Shown: positions 8,751 through 19,586 of the stretch, piece by piece
How the letters are laid out: each line of letters starts with the position of its first letter
Numbering within the stretch: the stretch's first letter is position 1
Assembly (NCBI RefSeq): GCF_042956465.1
Contig: NZ_JBIBGL010000003.1
Location: forward strand, 434,001-498,000
Source of the DNA: Embleya sp042956465
Lineage (GTDB): Bacteria; Actinomycetota; Actinomycetes; Streptomycetales; Streptomycetaceae
Direction: 5' to 3'
DNA length: 64,000 nucleotides
Translations under genes and position numbers: made by a program
The notes under the pieces: model-generated
The model's input: only the letters and a program-made list of their open reading frames with translations
What the model was told of the DNA's origin: nothing
Database searches by the model: none

Positions 8751-10244
8751 TCAGCGGTGCGGGTGCACGACCGCCGATCGGCGCGGATCGGGGTCGGTCT
8801 GAGCCGGTTCGGTGCACTCGACGTCGGTCGCGGGCAGGGCGCCGTCGACCAGGTAGGCGGTGCCCCGGTCGTCGACGCACGGACCGTCGACGAGGTAGTG
8901 CCCGTGGTTGCCGTTGCCGCGCACGGTGAGCAGCCGCGACGAGGGCAGCGCCGCGTGCATGCGCAGAGCCCCGTCGTAGGGCGTCGCCGGGTCGCCGACG
9001 GATTGCACGAGCAGCACACCGGGCAGGCCGGCGCCGTCGATCCGGGTCGGCGGCGCGGTGTTGCTCTGGAGGTACAGGCACGCGCCGGGGGAGGCGATGG
9101 CGGCGCCCAGCGCGCCGTGCCGGGCCCGGAGCACGGCCATGTCGCGCTCGAACACCGACTCGTCGGCCGGCGCGGGCGCGTCCGCGCAGGTGACCGTCTG
9201 CATGACCGACTCGAAGTTGACCTCGTCCGGGGTCGCCGGTTTGCGCCCGGCGATCAGTGCGGCCGGATCGCCCGACGCGTAGTCCGCGAGCGGACCGGAC
9301 ATGCTCGCCCAGTCCCGGTCGGTGTACAGCTTGCCGAGCGTGTACTGGTCGAGTTCGACGCCGCCGAACACGCCGCCCGCCGGGTGTGCGGCGAGTTCGC
9401 CGCGCAGCCGGTCCCAGGTCGCCAGCACGGCCGTGCCGGTGTCGCCCAGGTGGAAGCGGTCCGCTCGGGCGGCGGTCCACGCGGCCCAGTCGTGCCGGCG
9501 CGCGTCGAACCCTCGGGCCTGCAGGAAACCGGTTCCGTACCAGACCTCGGTGGGGTCGACCAGGCTGTCGAGCAGCATCCGGTACACCCGGTTCGGGAAG
9601 AGCTGCCCGTAGACCGCACCCAGGTAGCTGCCGTAGGAGTAGCCCAGGATCGAGAGCCGTTCGGCGCCGAACGCGGCCCGGACCAGGTCGAGGTCGCGGG
9701 CGATGTCCCGGGTGGTCAGGTGCGGCAGCAGCTCGCCGGCGGACCTGCGGCAACCGTCGGCGAACGCGCGGGTCGCGGCCAGGTGCGCCGCCCGGCTGCC
9801 GGGCATCGCCGGGTCGGGCCTGGGCGCGCGTCCGAAGGTCTCCGGGTCGGTGCACTCCACGCGCGTACTGGTGCCGCGCCCGCGCAGGTCGAAGCCGATC
9901 AGGTCGTAGGCCCGGCGCAGCCGCTCGGGCAGGCCGCCGGCGAGCGCCGCCATCGAGCCGACGGCGGCGGCGCCCGGACCGCCGAAGTTGACCGCCAGGA
10001 TGCCCCGGTACTCCGCCTTCGTCCCGGTGGCCGCGACCTTCGAGACGCCGACCCGGATCCGCGGGCCGGCCGGGCGCGCGTGGTCCAGCGGCGCGCCGAT
10101 GGTGCCGCAGCGCTCCCCCGTCGCGGTGCCCGGCGGGCAGTCGCCCCACACGATCGGCTCGGTGTCCGCCCGGGCCGGACCGGCGGCGGTGAGCACGGCG
10201 GCGGTCAACGCGCCCGCCAGCAGGACGCGGACGGGGCGGGTCAC
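8751..10244 (-). CDS. Secreted alpha/beta hydrolase with TAP-like C-terminal domain
   Basis: 497 aa with a Sec signal peptide (VRVLLAGALTAAVLTAAGPARA-D, cleavage near 27). Serine hydrolase of the tripeptidyl aminopeptidase/SlpD-SlpE type: oxyanion-region NFGGPGAAA, nucleophile in GYSYGSYLGAVYG, acid Asp in VQSVGDPATPYDGA and catalytic His in GNGNHGHY. These exoenzymes remove tripeptides from peptide N-termini; the exact specificity here is inferred. Its ATG overlaps the TGA of the upstream paralogue (10241-10244), so the two are co-translated tandem duplicates. Confidence 0.88.
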   Translation of the reverse strand: MTRPVRVLLAGALTAAVLTAAGPARADTEPIVWGDCPPGTATGERCGTIGAPLDHARPAGPRIRVGVSKVAATGTKAEYRGILAVNFGGPGAAAVGSMAALAGGLPERLRRAYDLIGFDLRGRGTSTRVECTDPETFGRAPRPDPAMPGSRAAHLAATRAFADGCRRSAGELLPHLTTRDIARDLDLVRAAFGAERLSILGYSYGSYLGAVYGQLFPNRVYRMLLDSLVDPTEVWYGTGFLQARGFDARRHDWAAWTAARADRFHLGDTGTAVLATWDRLRGELAAHPAGGVFGGVELDQYTLGKLYTDRDWASMSGPLADYASGDPAALIAGRKPATPDEVNFESVMQTVTCADAPAPADESVFERDMAVLRARHGALGAAIASPGACLYLQSNTAPPTRIDGAGLPGVLLVQSVGDPATPYDGALRMHAALPSSRLLTVRGNGNHGHYLVDGPCVDDRGTAYLVDGALPATDVECTEPAQTDPDPRRSAVVHPHR

Positions 10245-11692
10245 GATGCCTCACAGGTGGTGTCGCGGCCCGGCGGGAGCGTGCCGTCGGTCAGATAGGC
10301 CGAGGCCGCCCGCAGGACGCACGGATCGGGCTGGAACGCGAGGATCCCGTGGTCGCCCTCGTCGAGCACGGTGATCAGGTGCGAGGAGGGCAGCGCCCGG
10401 TGCAGCGCGCTCGCCCCGGCGAGTGGGGTGGCCGGATCGCGGGTGCCCTGGACGAGCAACACCGGCGGCAGGTCGTGCCCGTCGATCGTCGGCGGCGTGC
10501 GGGCGGGCACCGGCCAGAACGCACAGGGTGCGTTCAGCCACGTGTTGGACCAGGTCACCAGGGGCGCGGTCAGGTCCACGGCGCGGGCGTCACGGTCCCA
10601 CACCGACCAGTCGCGCGGCCACGGGCCGTCGTGGCATTCGACCGCGGTGTAGATCGCGGTGCCGTTGGCGTCCTGCGCGGTGGGCGGGGCGTACAGCGCG
10701 GCCAGCGGCGCCGGATCGCCCCGGTCGTGGGCGCGCAGCGCCTTGGCGAACTCCGGCCAGGCCTGCGAGTTGTACAGGACCCGGGTGGCGATGTCGCGCA
10801 GTTCGGCGGGGCCCACGGTGCCGCCCGCGGGCTCGGCCCGGACGACGGCGAGGGTGCGGGCGAGCACGTCGTCCAGGTCGGCGCCCTCGGCCGCGACGAG
10901 GTCGCGCCAGCGGTCCTGGAAGGCGACGTCCTGACGCAGGTTGGATCCGTACCAGACCTGGTCCGGGCGGGGGTCGACGACGCTGTCCAGGATCATCCGG
11001 TCGACCCGCTCGGGGAACAGGTGTCCGTAGACCGCGCCGAGGTAGGTGCCGTAGGACCAGCCGATGAAGGAGATCCGGGGTTCGCCGAGCGCGGCGCGGA
11101 GCAGGTCGAGGTCGCGCGCGTTCTCCAGGGTGCCCAGGTGCGGCAACAGGTCGCCGGCCCGCTCGGCGCAGCCGCGCGCGTAGCTGCGGGCGCGCTCGAT
11201 CAGCCGCTGCTCGTCCTGCGGTGTGGCGGGCACCGGGTCCGGCTTCGGGGCCCGGTCGAAGCTCGGGTCGACGCAGGAGATCGGGTCGCTGTGGTGGTTG
11301 CCGCGCGGGTCGACGCCGACGATGTCGTAGCTCTGCCGCACCCGTTCCGGCAGCGCGTGCCGCACCAGGTCGGCCAGCCACATGCCGCCGCCGCCCGGGC
11401 CGCCGGGGTTGACCACGATCATGCCGCGCCGGGGCCGGCCGCCCGTAGCCCGTGCGAGCGAGACGCCCAGCGTGGTGGTGGGCCCGTCGGCGCGCGCGTG
11501 GTCGACCGGCACGGCCAGCGTTCCGCAGCGCACTCCGGGTGCGGCGACGTCGGCCGGGCAGCCGCCCCAGGCGATGCCCGGCGCCGACCGGGCGGCCGGC
11601 CGATCGCCGGGGGCGGGCCCGCTTGCGGGCACCGCCGCGGTGCCCATGATCATGCCGGCGACGGCCAGTCCGGTCGCGATGATGCGTCCCAC
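10241..11692 (-). CDS. Secreted alpha/beta hydrolase, tripeptidyl aminopeptidase-like
   Basis: 483 aa from GTG or ATG near 11692, with signal peptide MGRIIATGLAVAGMIMGTAAVPASG. Catalytic signatures: NPGGPGGGG, FIGWSYGTYLGAVYG (Ser nucleophile), VQGTRDPATPLAGA (Asp) and LDEGDHGILAF (His). It is clearly paralogous to the downstream gene but diverged through the lid region. The pair probably forms one operon degrading extracellular peptides during growth or development. Substrate specificity cannot be read from sequence. Confidence 0.88.
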   Translation of the reverse strand: MGRIIATGLAVAGMIMGTAAVPASGPAPGDRPAARSAPGIAWGGCPADVAAPGVRCGTLAVPVDHARADGPTTTLGVSLARATGGRPRRGMIVVNPGGPGGGGMWLADLVRHALPERVRQSYDIVGVDPRGNHHSDPISCVDPSFDRAPKPDPVPATPQDEQRLIERARSYARGCAERAGDLLPHLGTLENARDLDLLRAALGEPRISFIGWSYGTYLGAVYGHLFPERVDRMILDSVVDPRPDQVWYGSNLRQDVAFQDRWRDLVAAEGADLDDVLARTLAVVRAEPAGGTVGPAELRDIATRVLYNSQAWPEFAKALRAHDRGDPAPLAALYAPPTAQDANGTAIYTAVECHDGPWPRDWSVWDRDARAVDLTAPLVTWSNTWLNAPCAFWPVPARTPPTIDGHDLPPVLLVQGTRDPATPLAGASALHRALPSSHLITVLDEGDHGILAFQPDPCVLRAASAYLTDGTLPPGRDTTCEAS

Positions 11693-11925
11693 GCACGACG
11701 CCCCTCCCCCGGGGGCGACGCCCCGATCATGTGTCTCGATGATCGGGGGCGATTACCGGGGGTAGGGGCGCATCAACGATATGTCACTCGGGTGGGCGAG
11801 TGGATTGATCCGGTCGGGCGGCGGTCCGGGCGCGTCGGCGGGGACCACGCGGGGTGGTCGGCCGAGTCGGCCCGGAGTCAGTGGGCGGAGAGCGGGCCGG
11901 ATCGAGCAGGCCTCGGGGGCTCGGC

Positions 11926-13083
11926 TCAGGCGATGTCGACGATCGGGTCGCCGCTGATCACGCCGTCCGCCTGCATCTGCTCGGCGAGCTTGAGCGCTTC
12001 GTCGATCAGGGTCTCCACGATCTTCGACTCGGGCACGGTCTTGATCACCTCGCCCTTGACGAAGATCTGGCCCTTGCCGTTGCCGGACGCCACGCCCAGG
12101 TCCGCCTCGCGGGCCTCGCCGGGGCCGTTGACGACGCAGCCCATCACGGCCACCCGCAGCGGCACCTTGAGCCCGTCCAGGCCCGCGGTGACCTCCTCGG
12201 CGAGCTTGTACACGTCGACCTGGGCGCGGCCACAGGACGGGCAGGAGACGATCTCCAGGCCGCGCTGCCGCAGCCCCAGCGACTCCAGGATCTGGTTGCC
12301 GACCTTGATCTCCTCGACCGGCGGAGCGGAGAGCGAGACCCGGATGGTGTCGCCGATGCCCTGCGCGAGCAGCGCGCCGAACGCGACCGAGGACTTGATC
12401 GTGCCCTGGAACGCGGGGCCGGCCTCGGTGACACCCAGGTGCAGCGGGTAGTCGCAGCGCTCGGCGAGCAGCCGGTAGGCCTCGATCATCACGACCGGGT
12501 CGTTGTGCTTGACCGAGATCTTGATGTCCCGGAAGTCGTGCTCCTCGAACAGCGAGCACTCCCACAGCGCGGATTCGACCAGCGCCTCCGGGGTGGCCTT
12601 GCCGTGCTTGGCCAGCAGCCGCTTGTCCAGCGACCCGGCGTTGACGCCGATCCGGATCGGGGTGCCGGCGGCGGACGCGGCCTTGGCGATCTCGGCGATC
12701 TTGTCGTCGAACTGCTTGATGTTGCCCGGGTTCACCCGCACTGCGGCGCAGCCGGCGTCGATCGCGGCGAACACGTACTTCGGCTGGAAGTGGATGTCCG
12801 CGATCACCGGGATCTGCGACTTGCGGGCGATCGCGGGCAGCGCGTCTGCGTCGTCCTGCGAGGGCACCGCGACCCGGACGATCTGGCAGCCGGAGGCGGT
12901 CAGCTCGGCGATCTGCTGAAGCGTGGCATTGACGTCGGAGGTCAGGGTGGTCGTCATGGACTGCACCGACACCGGGGCGTCTCCGCCGACGGCCACGTTG
13001 CCGACCATGATCTGCCGTGACTTGCGGCGCGGCGTGAGGGGCCGGGCAGGTACGGACGGCATTCCGAGCTGGATCGCGGTCAT
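11926..13083 (-). CDS. ispG: 4-hydroxy-3-methylbut-2-en-1-yl diphosphate synthase
   Basis: IspG (GcpE) catalyses the penultimate MEP-pathway step, reducing MEcPP to HMBPP with a 4Fe-4S cluster. The 385-aa protein has the TIM barrel N-terminus (VQSMTTTLTSDVNATLQQI), IADIHFQPKYVFAA and VRVNPGNIK, then the C-terminal cluster domain with Cys ligands in SCPSCGR (about residues 281-284) and GCVVNGPGEA (about 316). Full length for a bacterial two-domain IspG. It lies downstream of dxr and the site-2 protease on the same strand, a conserved actinobacterial arrangement; a 158-bp gap allows its own promoter. Confidence 0.97.
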   Translation of the reverse strand: MTAIQLGMPSVPARPLTPRRKSRQIMVGNVAVGGDAPVSVQSMTTTLTSDVNATLQQIAELTASGCQIVRVAVPSQDDADALPAIARKSQIPVIADIHFQPKYVFAAIDAGCAAVRVNPGNIKQFDDKIAEIAKAASAAGTPIRIGVNAGSLDKRLLAKHGKATPEALVESALWECSLFEEHDFRDIKISVKHNDPVVMIEAYRLLAERCDYPLHLGVTEAGPAFQGTIKSSVAFGALLAQGIGDTIRVSLSAPPVEEIKVGNQILESLGLRQRGLEIVSCPSCGRAQVDVYKLAEEVTAGLDGLKVPLRVAVMGCVVNGPGEAREADLGVASGNGKGQIFVKGEVIKTVPESKIVETLIDEALKLAEQMQADGVISGDPIVDIA

Positions 13084-13241
13084 CTTCGCTTTAGTCCCGT
13101 GGGTTCGGCGGGGTGGGTCGACTCAACGCTACGCCACCGCACACCGGTGCGGACGCGCCCGTACCCCCGTGCCGACCCAGCTGTTGCCTGATCGACACAA
13201 GCGGGCCGGCGTGGGGGGTCGCACGAGACGGGTGTATCGCG

Positions 13242-14546
13242 CTAGGTCAGCTTGACCGGGTTGATCACGTCGGCGATCAACACCAAAACGGTGAAGGCGA
13301 TGAAGATCGACGCCACCACGTAGGCCACCGGCATCAGCTTGGCCACGTCGAACGGACCCGGGTCGGGCTTCCTGCGCAGGCTCGCGATCCCCCGGCGCAG
13401 CGACTCCCACCACGCGCCGACCACGTGTCCGCCGTCCAGCGGGAGCAGCGGCAGCATGTTGAACAGGAACAGCGACAGGTTGAAGCCCGCGATGATGAAA
13501 ACCATCAGGCCCACCCGCTGGGACGCCGGCACGTCGAGCGCGGCGACCTCGCCGCCGACCCGAGCCGCGCCGACCACACCCACCGGCGAGTCCTGGTCGC
13601 GCTCGTCGCCCTGGAAGGCCGCGCCCCACAGCGCGGGCACCTTCTGCGGGATGCGCAGCATGCTGTGGAAGGCGTTGTCGACCATGTCCGTCATGTAGGT
13701 GACCGACTGCGACGCGCTCTGCCGCTGGATGCCGCTTGCCGGGCTGAAGCCGAGGAAGCCGGTGTTCTCCAGGAACTGGCCGGGGATCGGCACGCCGTGG
13801 CCGTCCAGCTTGGCCACCTTGTTGCGGGCGATGGTCGGGGTGAGGGTGAGCTGCTGCCCCTTGCGCTCGACCACGATGGTGGCCTGGCCCTCGGTCTTGC
13901 GGATCAGATCGCGCAGCTTGTCGTAGTCGTGGATCCTCGTGCCGTTGTAGCTGAGGATCTTGTCGCCCGCGCGCAGTCCGGCGGCCTTGCCCGGTGCGTC
14001 GACGGCGCCGGGCGGGCACTTGTCGGTCTTGGCGTCGGCACTGACCACACACTCGGAGACGGTGCTCACGGTGGTACTGGGCTGGTTGATGCCGAAGCCC
14101 ATCAGGAACACCGCGAACAGCGCGATGGCCAGGATCAGGTTCATGAACGGCCCGGCCAGCATGATGATCGTCCGCTGCCAGGGCTTGCGCTGGTAGAACA
14201 GCCGGTTCTCGTCGCCCGGGCCGACCTCCTCGTAGGAGGCCTCCCGCGCGTCCTCGATCATGCTGCGCCAGGGCGAGGTGCTGCGTGCCTGGATCCGACC
14301 GCTCGCGTCCGGCGGAAACATCCCGATCAGTCGGCAGTAGCCGCCGGCGGGTACGGCCTTGATGCCGTACTCGGTCTCGCCGATCTTCTTCGACCACAAC
14401 GTCCTGCCGAAGCCGACCATGTACTGCGGCACCCGCACACCGAACATCTTGCCGGTGATCAGGTGGCCCGCCTCGTGCCAGGCGATGGAGAACAGCAGGC
14501 CCACGACAAAGACGACGATGCCGAGGATCGTCATGAACAGGGTCAA
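13242..14546 (-). CDS. Site-2 protease, M50 family zinc metallopeptidase
   Basis: 434-aa intramembrane protease (RseP/Rip1 type). The first transmembrane helix carries the zinc motif HEAGH (residues 25-29); a periplasmic PDZ domain (AGLRAGDKILSYNGTRI) follows, and the third ligand is in NMLPLLPLDGGH near residue 370. Such proteases cleave anti-sigma factors or membrane signal peptides. The start is TTG at 14546: GGAGGAG lies 7 nt upstream, whereas the in-frame ATG at 14534 is 19 nt from it. TTG overlaps the dxr stop (TTGA), coupling the two genes. Confidence 0.93.
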   Translation of the reverse strand: MTLFMTILGIVVFVVGLLFSIAWHEAGHLITGKMFGVRVPQYMVGFGRTLWSKKIGETEYGIKAVPAGGYCRLIGMFPPDASGRIQARSTSPWRSMIEDAREASYEEVGPGDENRLFYQRKPWQRTIIMLAGPFMNLILAIALFAVFLMGFGINQPSTTVSTVSECVVSADAKTDKCPPGAVDAPGKAAGLRAGDKILSYNGTRIHDYDKLRDLIRKTEGQATIVVERKGQQLTLTPTIARNKVAKLDGHGVPIPGQFLENTGFLGFSPASGIQRQSASQSVTYMTDMVDNAFHSMLRIPQKVPALWGAAFQGDERDQDSPVGVVGAARVGGEVAALDVPASQRVGLMVFIIAGFNLSLFLFNMLPLLPLDGGHVVGAWWESLRRGIASLRRKPDPGPFDVAKLMPVAYVVASIFIAFTVLVLIADVINPVKLT

Positions 14547-15805
14547 CGGGGTTCTCCTCCGTGGGCGATGATCTCGCGTGCCCGTCGGCGCGCCCAGTCC
14601 TCCGCGTCGAGGACGTCCTCCAGCGTCAGCCGGTTGCCGTCCCCACGTACATCATGCTCGCTCACGACGGCGGCGACCGTGTCGGTGATGCCGTTGAACT
14701 TCAGGTGTCCCGCGATGAACGCGTCCACACACTCCTCGTTGGCCGCGTTGAACACGGCCGGCGCGGTGCCGCCGGCGCGCCCCGCGGCGCACGCCAGCTC
14801 GACCGCCGGGAACGCCTCGTGGTCGAGCGGGAAGAACTCCCACGTGGCCGCCTTGGTCCAGTCGCAGCCCGCCGCGACGTCCGGCACCCGGTCCGGCCAG
14901 GACAGGCCGAGCGCGATCGGCAGCCGCATGTCCGGCGGCGATGCCTGCGCCAGGGTCGAGCCGTCCACGAACTCGACCATCGAGTGCACGATCGACTGCG
15001 GGTGCACGACGACGTCGATCCGGTCGAACGGGATGTCGTAGAGCAGGTGCGCCTCGATCACTTCGAGCCCCTTGTTGACCAGGGTCGCCGAGTTGATCGT
15101 GATCACCGGGCCCATGTCCCAGGTGGGGTGGGCCGCGGCCTGCTCGGGCGTGACGTCGACCAGGTCGGCGCGGCTGCGACCGCGGAACGGGCCGCCGCTG
15201 GCGGTCACCACGAGCCGCTTGACCTGGTCGGCACGACCACCGCGCAGGGCCTGGATCAGCGCCGAGTGCTCGGAGTCGACCGGGACGATCTGGCCGGGCT
15301 TGGCGATCGCCTTGACCAGCGGGCCGCCGACGATCAGCGACTCCTTGTTGGCCAGCGCGAGAGTGCGACCCGCGGTCAGCGCGGCGAGGGTGGGGGCCAG
15401 GCCGATCGAACCGGTGATCCCGTTCAGGACCACGTCGCACGGGTGCGCGGCGAGCTCGGTGGCGGCGGTGGGGCCGGCCAGGATGCGCGGCAGCTTGTAC
15501 TGCCCCTTGGCGTAGCCGCGGCGCTGCGCCTCGGCGTAGAAGGCCAGCTGCAGGTCCTGCGCGGCGGACGCCTTGGCCACCGCGACCACCTCGACCTCCA
15601 GTTCGAGCGCCTGTCGGGCCAGCTCGTCCACCCGGCCGCCGCCGGCGGACAGGCCGACGATCCGGAACAGCTCGGGGTGGGCGCGAACCACGTCGACGGT
15701 CTGGGTCCCGATCGACCCGGTGGAGCCGAGCAGGACGATGTCCCGCCGGGTGGTCGACTGGTCGGGGGCGGCGAAGGGCGCGTACGGATCGGCCAGGGAG
15801 TCCAT
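14543..15805 (-). CDS. dxr: 1-deoxy-D-xylulose 5-phosphate reductoisomerase
   Basis: Converts DXP to MEP, the first committed MEP-pathway step. 420 aa from ATG at 15805 (MDSLADPYAPF); the open frame continues upstream but lacks family homology. The NADPH-binding motif GSTGSIGTQTVDVV lies near residues 27-40; LANKESLIVGG, the Mn-binding DSEHSAL and ASGGPFRG follow, then PTWDMGPVITINSATLVNKGLEVIEAH. The N-terminus is about 20 residues longer than in E. coli. Forms an operon with the site-2 protease. Confidence 0.96.
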   Translation of the reverse strand: MDSLADPYAPFAAPDQSTTRRDIVLLGSTGSIGTQTVDVVRAHPELFRIVGLSAGGGRVDELARQALELEVEVVAVAKASAAQDLQLAFYAEAQRRGYAKGQYKLPRILAGPTAATELAAHPCDVVLNGITGSIGLAPTLAALTAGRTLALANKESLIVGGPLVKAIAKPGQIVPVDSEHSALIQALRGGRADQVKRLVVTASGGPFRGRSRADLVDVTPEQAAAHPTWDMGPVITINSATLVNKGLEVIEAHLLYDIPFDRIDVVVHPQSIVHSMVEFVDGSTLAQASPPDMRLPIALGLSWPDRVPDVAAGCDWTKAATWEFFPLDHEAFPAVELACAAGRAGGTAPAVFNAANEECVDAFIAGHLKFNGITDTVAAVVSEHDVRGDGNRLTLEDVLDAEDWARRRAREIIAHGGEPR

Positions 15806-15893
15806 CCGACCATTGTGGCCCGCGCCGGCCCGGCGCCGAGCGCAGGTCGGCCGATTGCCCGCGCGGGCCGGCCGCGAACGGGTGCGGGTCGGC

Positions 15894-15930
15894 GCATGCG
15901 GCCGGCGGGAGGCTCCCGCCGGCCGCGTGC
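15894..15930 (-). terminator. Hairpin after acyl-CoA dehydrogenase gene
   Basis: Near-perfect inverted repeat: 14 paired bases (15898-15911 with 15913-15926), extended by one wobble pair to 15894/15930, only 3 bp after the stop at 15934. There is no T-tract, as usual for high-GC actinobacterial terminators. Confidence 0.75.
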
Positions 15931-15933
15931 GGA

Positions 15934-17859
15934 TCAGCCGACGGGTCGGTGCACGTTGTCGACCCTGGTGGGGCCGGGCGTCGCGTCGGCGATCCAGGGG
16001 CCCTCGGTGGACGGGTCCAGCACACCCTCCTCCAGCCACAGATGCCGGCCCGCGAGCACGCCCTCGACCGCCTTGACGTCCAACGCGTCGGTGTTGGTCC
16101 ACAACCGGCCGAACAACTCGTCCACCCGGATCTGCGCCTGCCGGCAGAACAGGTCGGCGAGTTCGTAGGCGGCCCGGCCCTGTTCGAGGTCGCGCCGGCG
16201 CAACATGTCGGCTCGCACGCACACCGCGCTCATCGCGAACAGTTCGGCGCCGATGTCCACGATCCGGCCGAGGAAGCCCTGCTTGCGCTCCATCGCGCCC
16301 TGCCAGCGGGCCATGCCGTAGAAGGTGGAACGGGCCAGCCGACGTGAGGAACGCTCGACGAAGCGCAGGTGCGCGGCCAGGCTCGGCGCGCCGACCGGGG
16401 CGAACTCGCGGTAGGAGGTGGGCACCTGGCCCTTGCCGGTGACCAGCTTGGGCAGCCACTTGGCGTAGAAGACGCCCGCGTCGGCGGCGGCCTTGCCCTT
16501 GGCCTTCAGGTCCGCCTCGGGGTCGATGATGTCGCCGGCCACGGCCAGGTGCGCGTCCACCGCCTCGCGCGCGATCAGCAGGTGCATGATCTCGGTCGAG
16601 CCCTCGAAGATCCGGTTGATCCGCATGTCCCGCAACATCTGCTCGGCGGGGACGCCGCGTTCGCCGCGGGCGCGCAACGAGGCGGCCGTCTCGTAGCCGC
16701 GACCACCTCGGATCTGTACGAGTTCGTCGCTGACCGTCCAGCCCACCTCGGACGCGTACAGCTTCGCCAGTGCCGCCTCGATCCGGATGTCGCGGCGGCC
16801 CTCGTCGGCCATCCGGGCGGTCAGCTCCAGCACCGCCTCCAGCGCGAAGGCACTGGCCGCGATGTAGGCGATCTTGCCCGCGACCGCCTCGTGGCCGGCG
16901 ATCGGCCGGCCCCACTGCTCGCGCTCGCCCGCCCATTCGCGGGCCACCTTGAGCGACCACTTGGCGGCACCGGCGCACATCGCGGGCAGCGAGAGTCGGC
17001 CGGTGTTGAGGGTGGTCAGCGCGATCTTCAGGCCCGCGCCCTCGGCGCCGATCCGATTCGCGGCGGGCACCCGGACGTTGTGGAAGCGGGTCACCCCGTT
17101 CTCGATACCGCGCAGGCCCATGAAGGAGTTGCGGTTCTCCACGGTGATGCCGGGGCTGTCCGCGTCCACCACGAACGCGGTGATGCCGCCGCGCCGGCCC
17201 TCCGCCTTGGGCACCCGGGCCATCACCACGAGCAGTCCGGCGACCACACCGTTGGTGGTCCACAACTTCACGCCGTCCAGGACGTACGCCTCGCCGTCCT
17301 CGGTGGGCACCGCGGAGGTGGCCAGTCGGGCCGGGTCCGAGCCGACGTCGGGCTCGGTGAGCAGGAACGCGCTGACCTCACGCACGCAGCGCGGCAGGAA
17401 CTCGCGCTTCTGCGCGTCGGTGCCGAACATCTTGACCGGCTGCGGCACCCCGATCGACTGGTGCGCGGACAACAGCGCGCCGAGCGCGGCGTTGACCGAG
17501 CCGACCAGGACCAGCGCCTTGTTGTAGTAGAGCTGGCTCAGGCCCAGGCCGCCGTACTCGGGGTCGATCTTCATGCCCAGCGCGCCGATCTCGGCCAGGC
17601 CCTTGATCACCTCGTCCGGGATCCGCGCGTCGCGCTCGATCACCGTGGGGTCCACCCGGGTGGAGAGGAACTCGCGCAGCACCGCGAGGAATTCCTCCCC
17701 CCGACGGATCTCCTCCGGATCGGCCTCGGGATGCGGGTGGACGAGGTCGAGCCGAAAACGCCCGAGGAAGAGCTCCTTGGCGAAACTGGGCTTGTCCCAG
17801 TCCTGTTGCCGGGCTTCCTCGGCAACCTTGCGGGCTTCGCGTTCGCTGACAGGGGGCAT
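15934..17859 (-). CDS. Acyl-CoA dehydrogenase, long (VLCAD-like) form
   Basis: 641-aa flavoprotein that introduces a trans-2 double bond into acyl-CoAs. Conserved blocks: FLLTEPDVGSDPARLATSA and KLWTTNGVVAGLLVVMAR (FAD/substrate region), GRLSLPAMCAGAAK and IRGGRGYETAAS. The catalytic base Glu is in RIFEGSTEIMHLLIAREAVDAHL. The C-terminal extension of about 190 residues beyond the normal 380-400 aa matches the VLCAD-like subfamily. A TTTGTCCA box lies 93 bp upstream, suggesting regulation with the neighbouring PucR gene. Chain-length preference is not readable. Confidence 0.92.
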   Translation of the reverse strand: MPPVSEREARKVAEEARQQDWDKPSFAKELFLGRFRLDLVHPHPEADPEEIRRGEEFLAVLREFLSTRVDPTVIERDARIPDEVIKGLAEIGALGMKIDPEYGGLGLSQLYYNKALVLVGSVNAALGALLSAHQSIGVPQPVKMFGTDAQKREFLPRCVREVSAFLLTEPDVGSDPARLATSAVPTEDGEAYVLDGVKLWTTNGVVAGLLVVMARVPKAEGRRGGITAFVVDADSPGITVENRNSFMGLRGIENGVTRFHNVRVPAANRIGAEGAGLKIALTTLNTGRLSLPAMCAGAAKWSLKVAREWAGEREQWGRPIAGHEAVAGKIAYIAASAFALEAVLELTARMADEGRRDIRIEAALAKLYASEVGWTVSDELVQIRGGRGYETAASLRARGERGVPAEQMLRDMRINRIFEGSTEIMHLLIAREAVDAHLAVAGDIIDPEADLKAKGKAAADAGVFYAKWLPKLVTGKGQVPTSYREFAPVGAPSLAAHLRFVERSSRRLARSTFYGMARWQGAMERKQGFLGRIVDIGAELFAMSAVCVRADMLRRRDLEQGRAAYELADLFCRQAQIRVDELFGRLWTNTDALDVKAVEGVLAGRHLWLEEGVLDPSTEGPWIADATPGPTRVDNVHRPVG

Positions 17860-17952
17860 GGCGGACTCCTCGCGGACTCGCAGCGGAACCGACGTTGTTA
17901 CCGACCGGTGTTACCTGCCCGTGCACGTCCACTGAATGCCGAGTGACATCCA

Positions 17953-17960
17953 TTTGTCCA
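17953..17960. promoter_or_regulatory. TTTGTCCA box upstream of acyl-CoA dehydrogenase
   Basis: One of four identical TTTGTCCA octamers in intergenic positions at 17.9-23.7 kb. It is the weakest copy: the GG found 4 nt downstream in the other three is shifted by one here. It lies between the aldehyde dehydrogenase terminator and the acyl-CoA dehydrogenase start (17859). Confidence 0.4.
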
Positions 17961-17981
17961 GAGGAGGCTGCTCCGTACGTG

Positions 17982-18024
17982 CGAAAGGGCCCGGCGGCAC
18001 CACCCCAGGTGGCCGGGCCCTTCG
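17982..18024 (-). terminator. Hairpin after aldehyde dehydrogenase gene
   Basis: Inverted repeat CGAAAGGGCCCGGC / GCCGGGCCCTTCG with one bulged base and a 16-nt loop, directly downstream of the minus-strand aldehyde dehydrogenase stop (18037). Confidence 0.8.
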
Positions 18025-18036
18025 TCGAAGGGGTGT

Positions 18037-19479
<1,443 letters not shown>

Positions 19480-19552
19480 TGCTGCTCCTTCTCCGTCAAC
19501 GGGCGCCGATGATCCCGGTGACCCAACGGTAGGCCGATCGTGCGCACGCGGT

Positions 19553-19560
19553 TTTGTCCA
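19553..19560. promoter_or_regulatory. TTTGTCCA box between pucR and aldehyde dehydrogenase
   Basis: TTTGTCCA followed after 4 nt by GG, in the 107-bp gap between the PucR stop (19587) and the aldehyde dehydrogenase start (19479). Matches the copies at 21113 and 23648. Candidate operator of the adjacent PucR regulator. Confidence 0.5.
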
Positions 19561-19586
19561 TCTCGGCGAATCGCATATCGCCGGTA

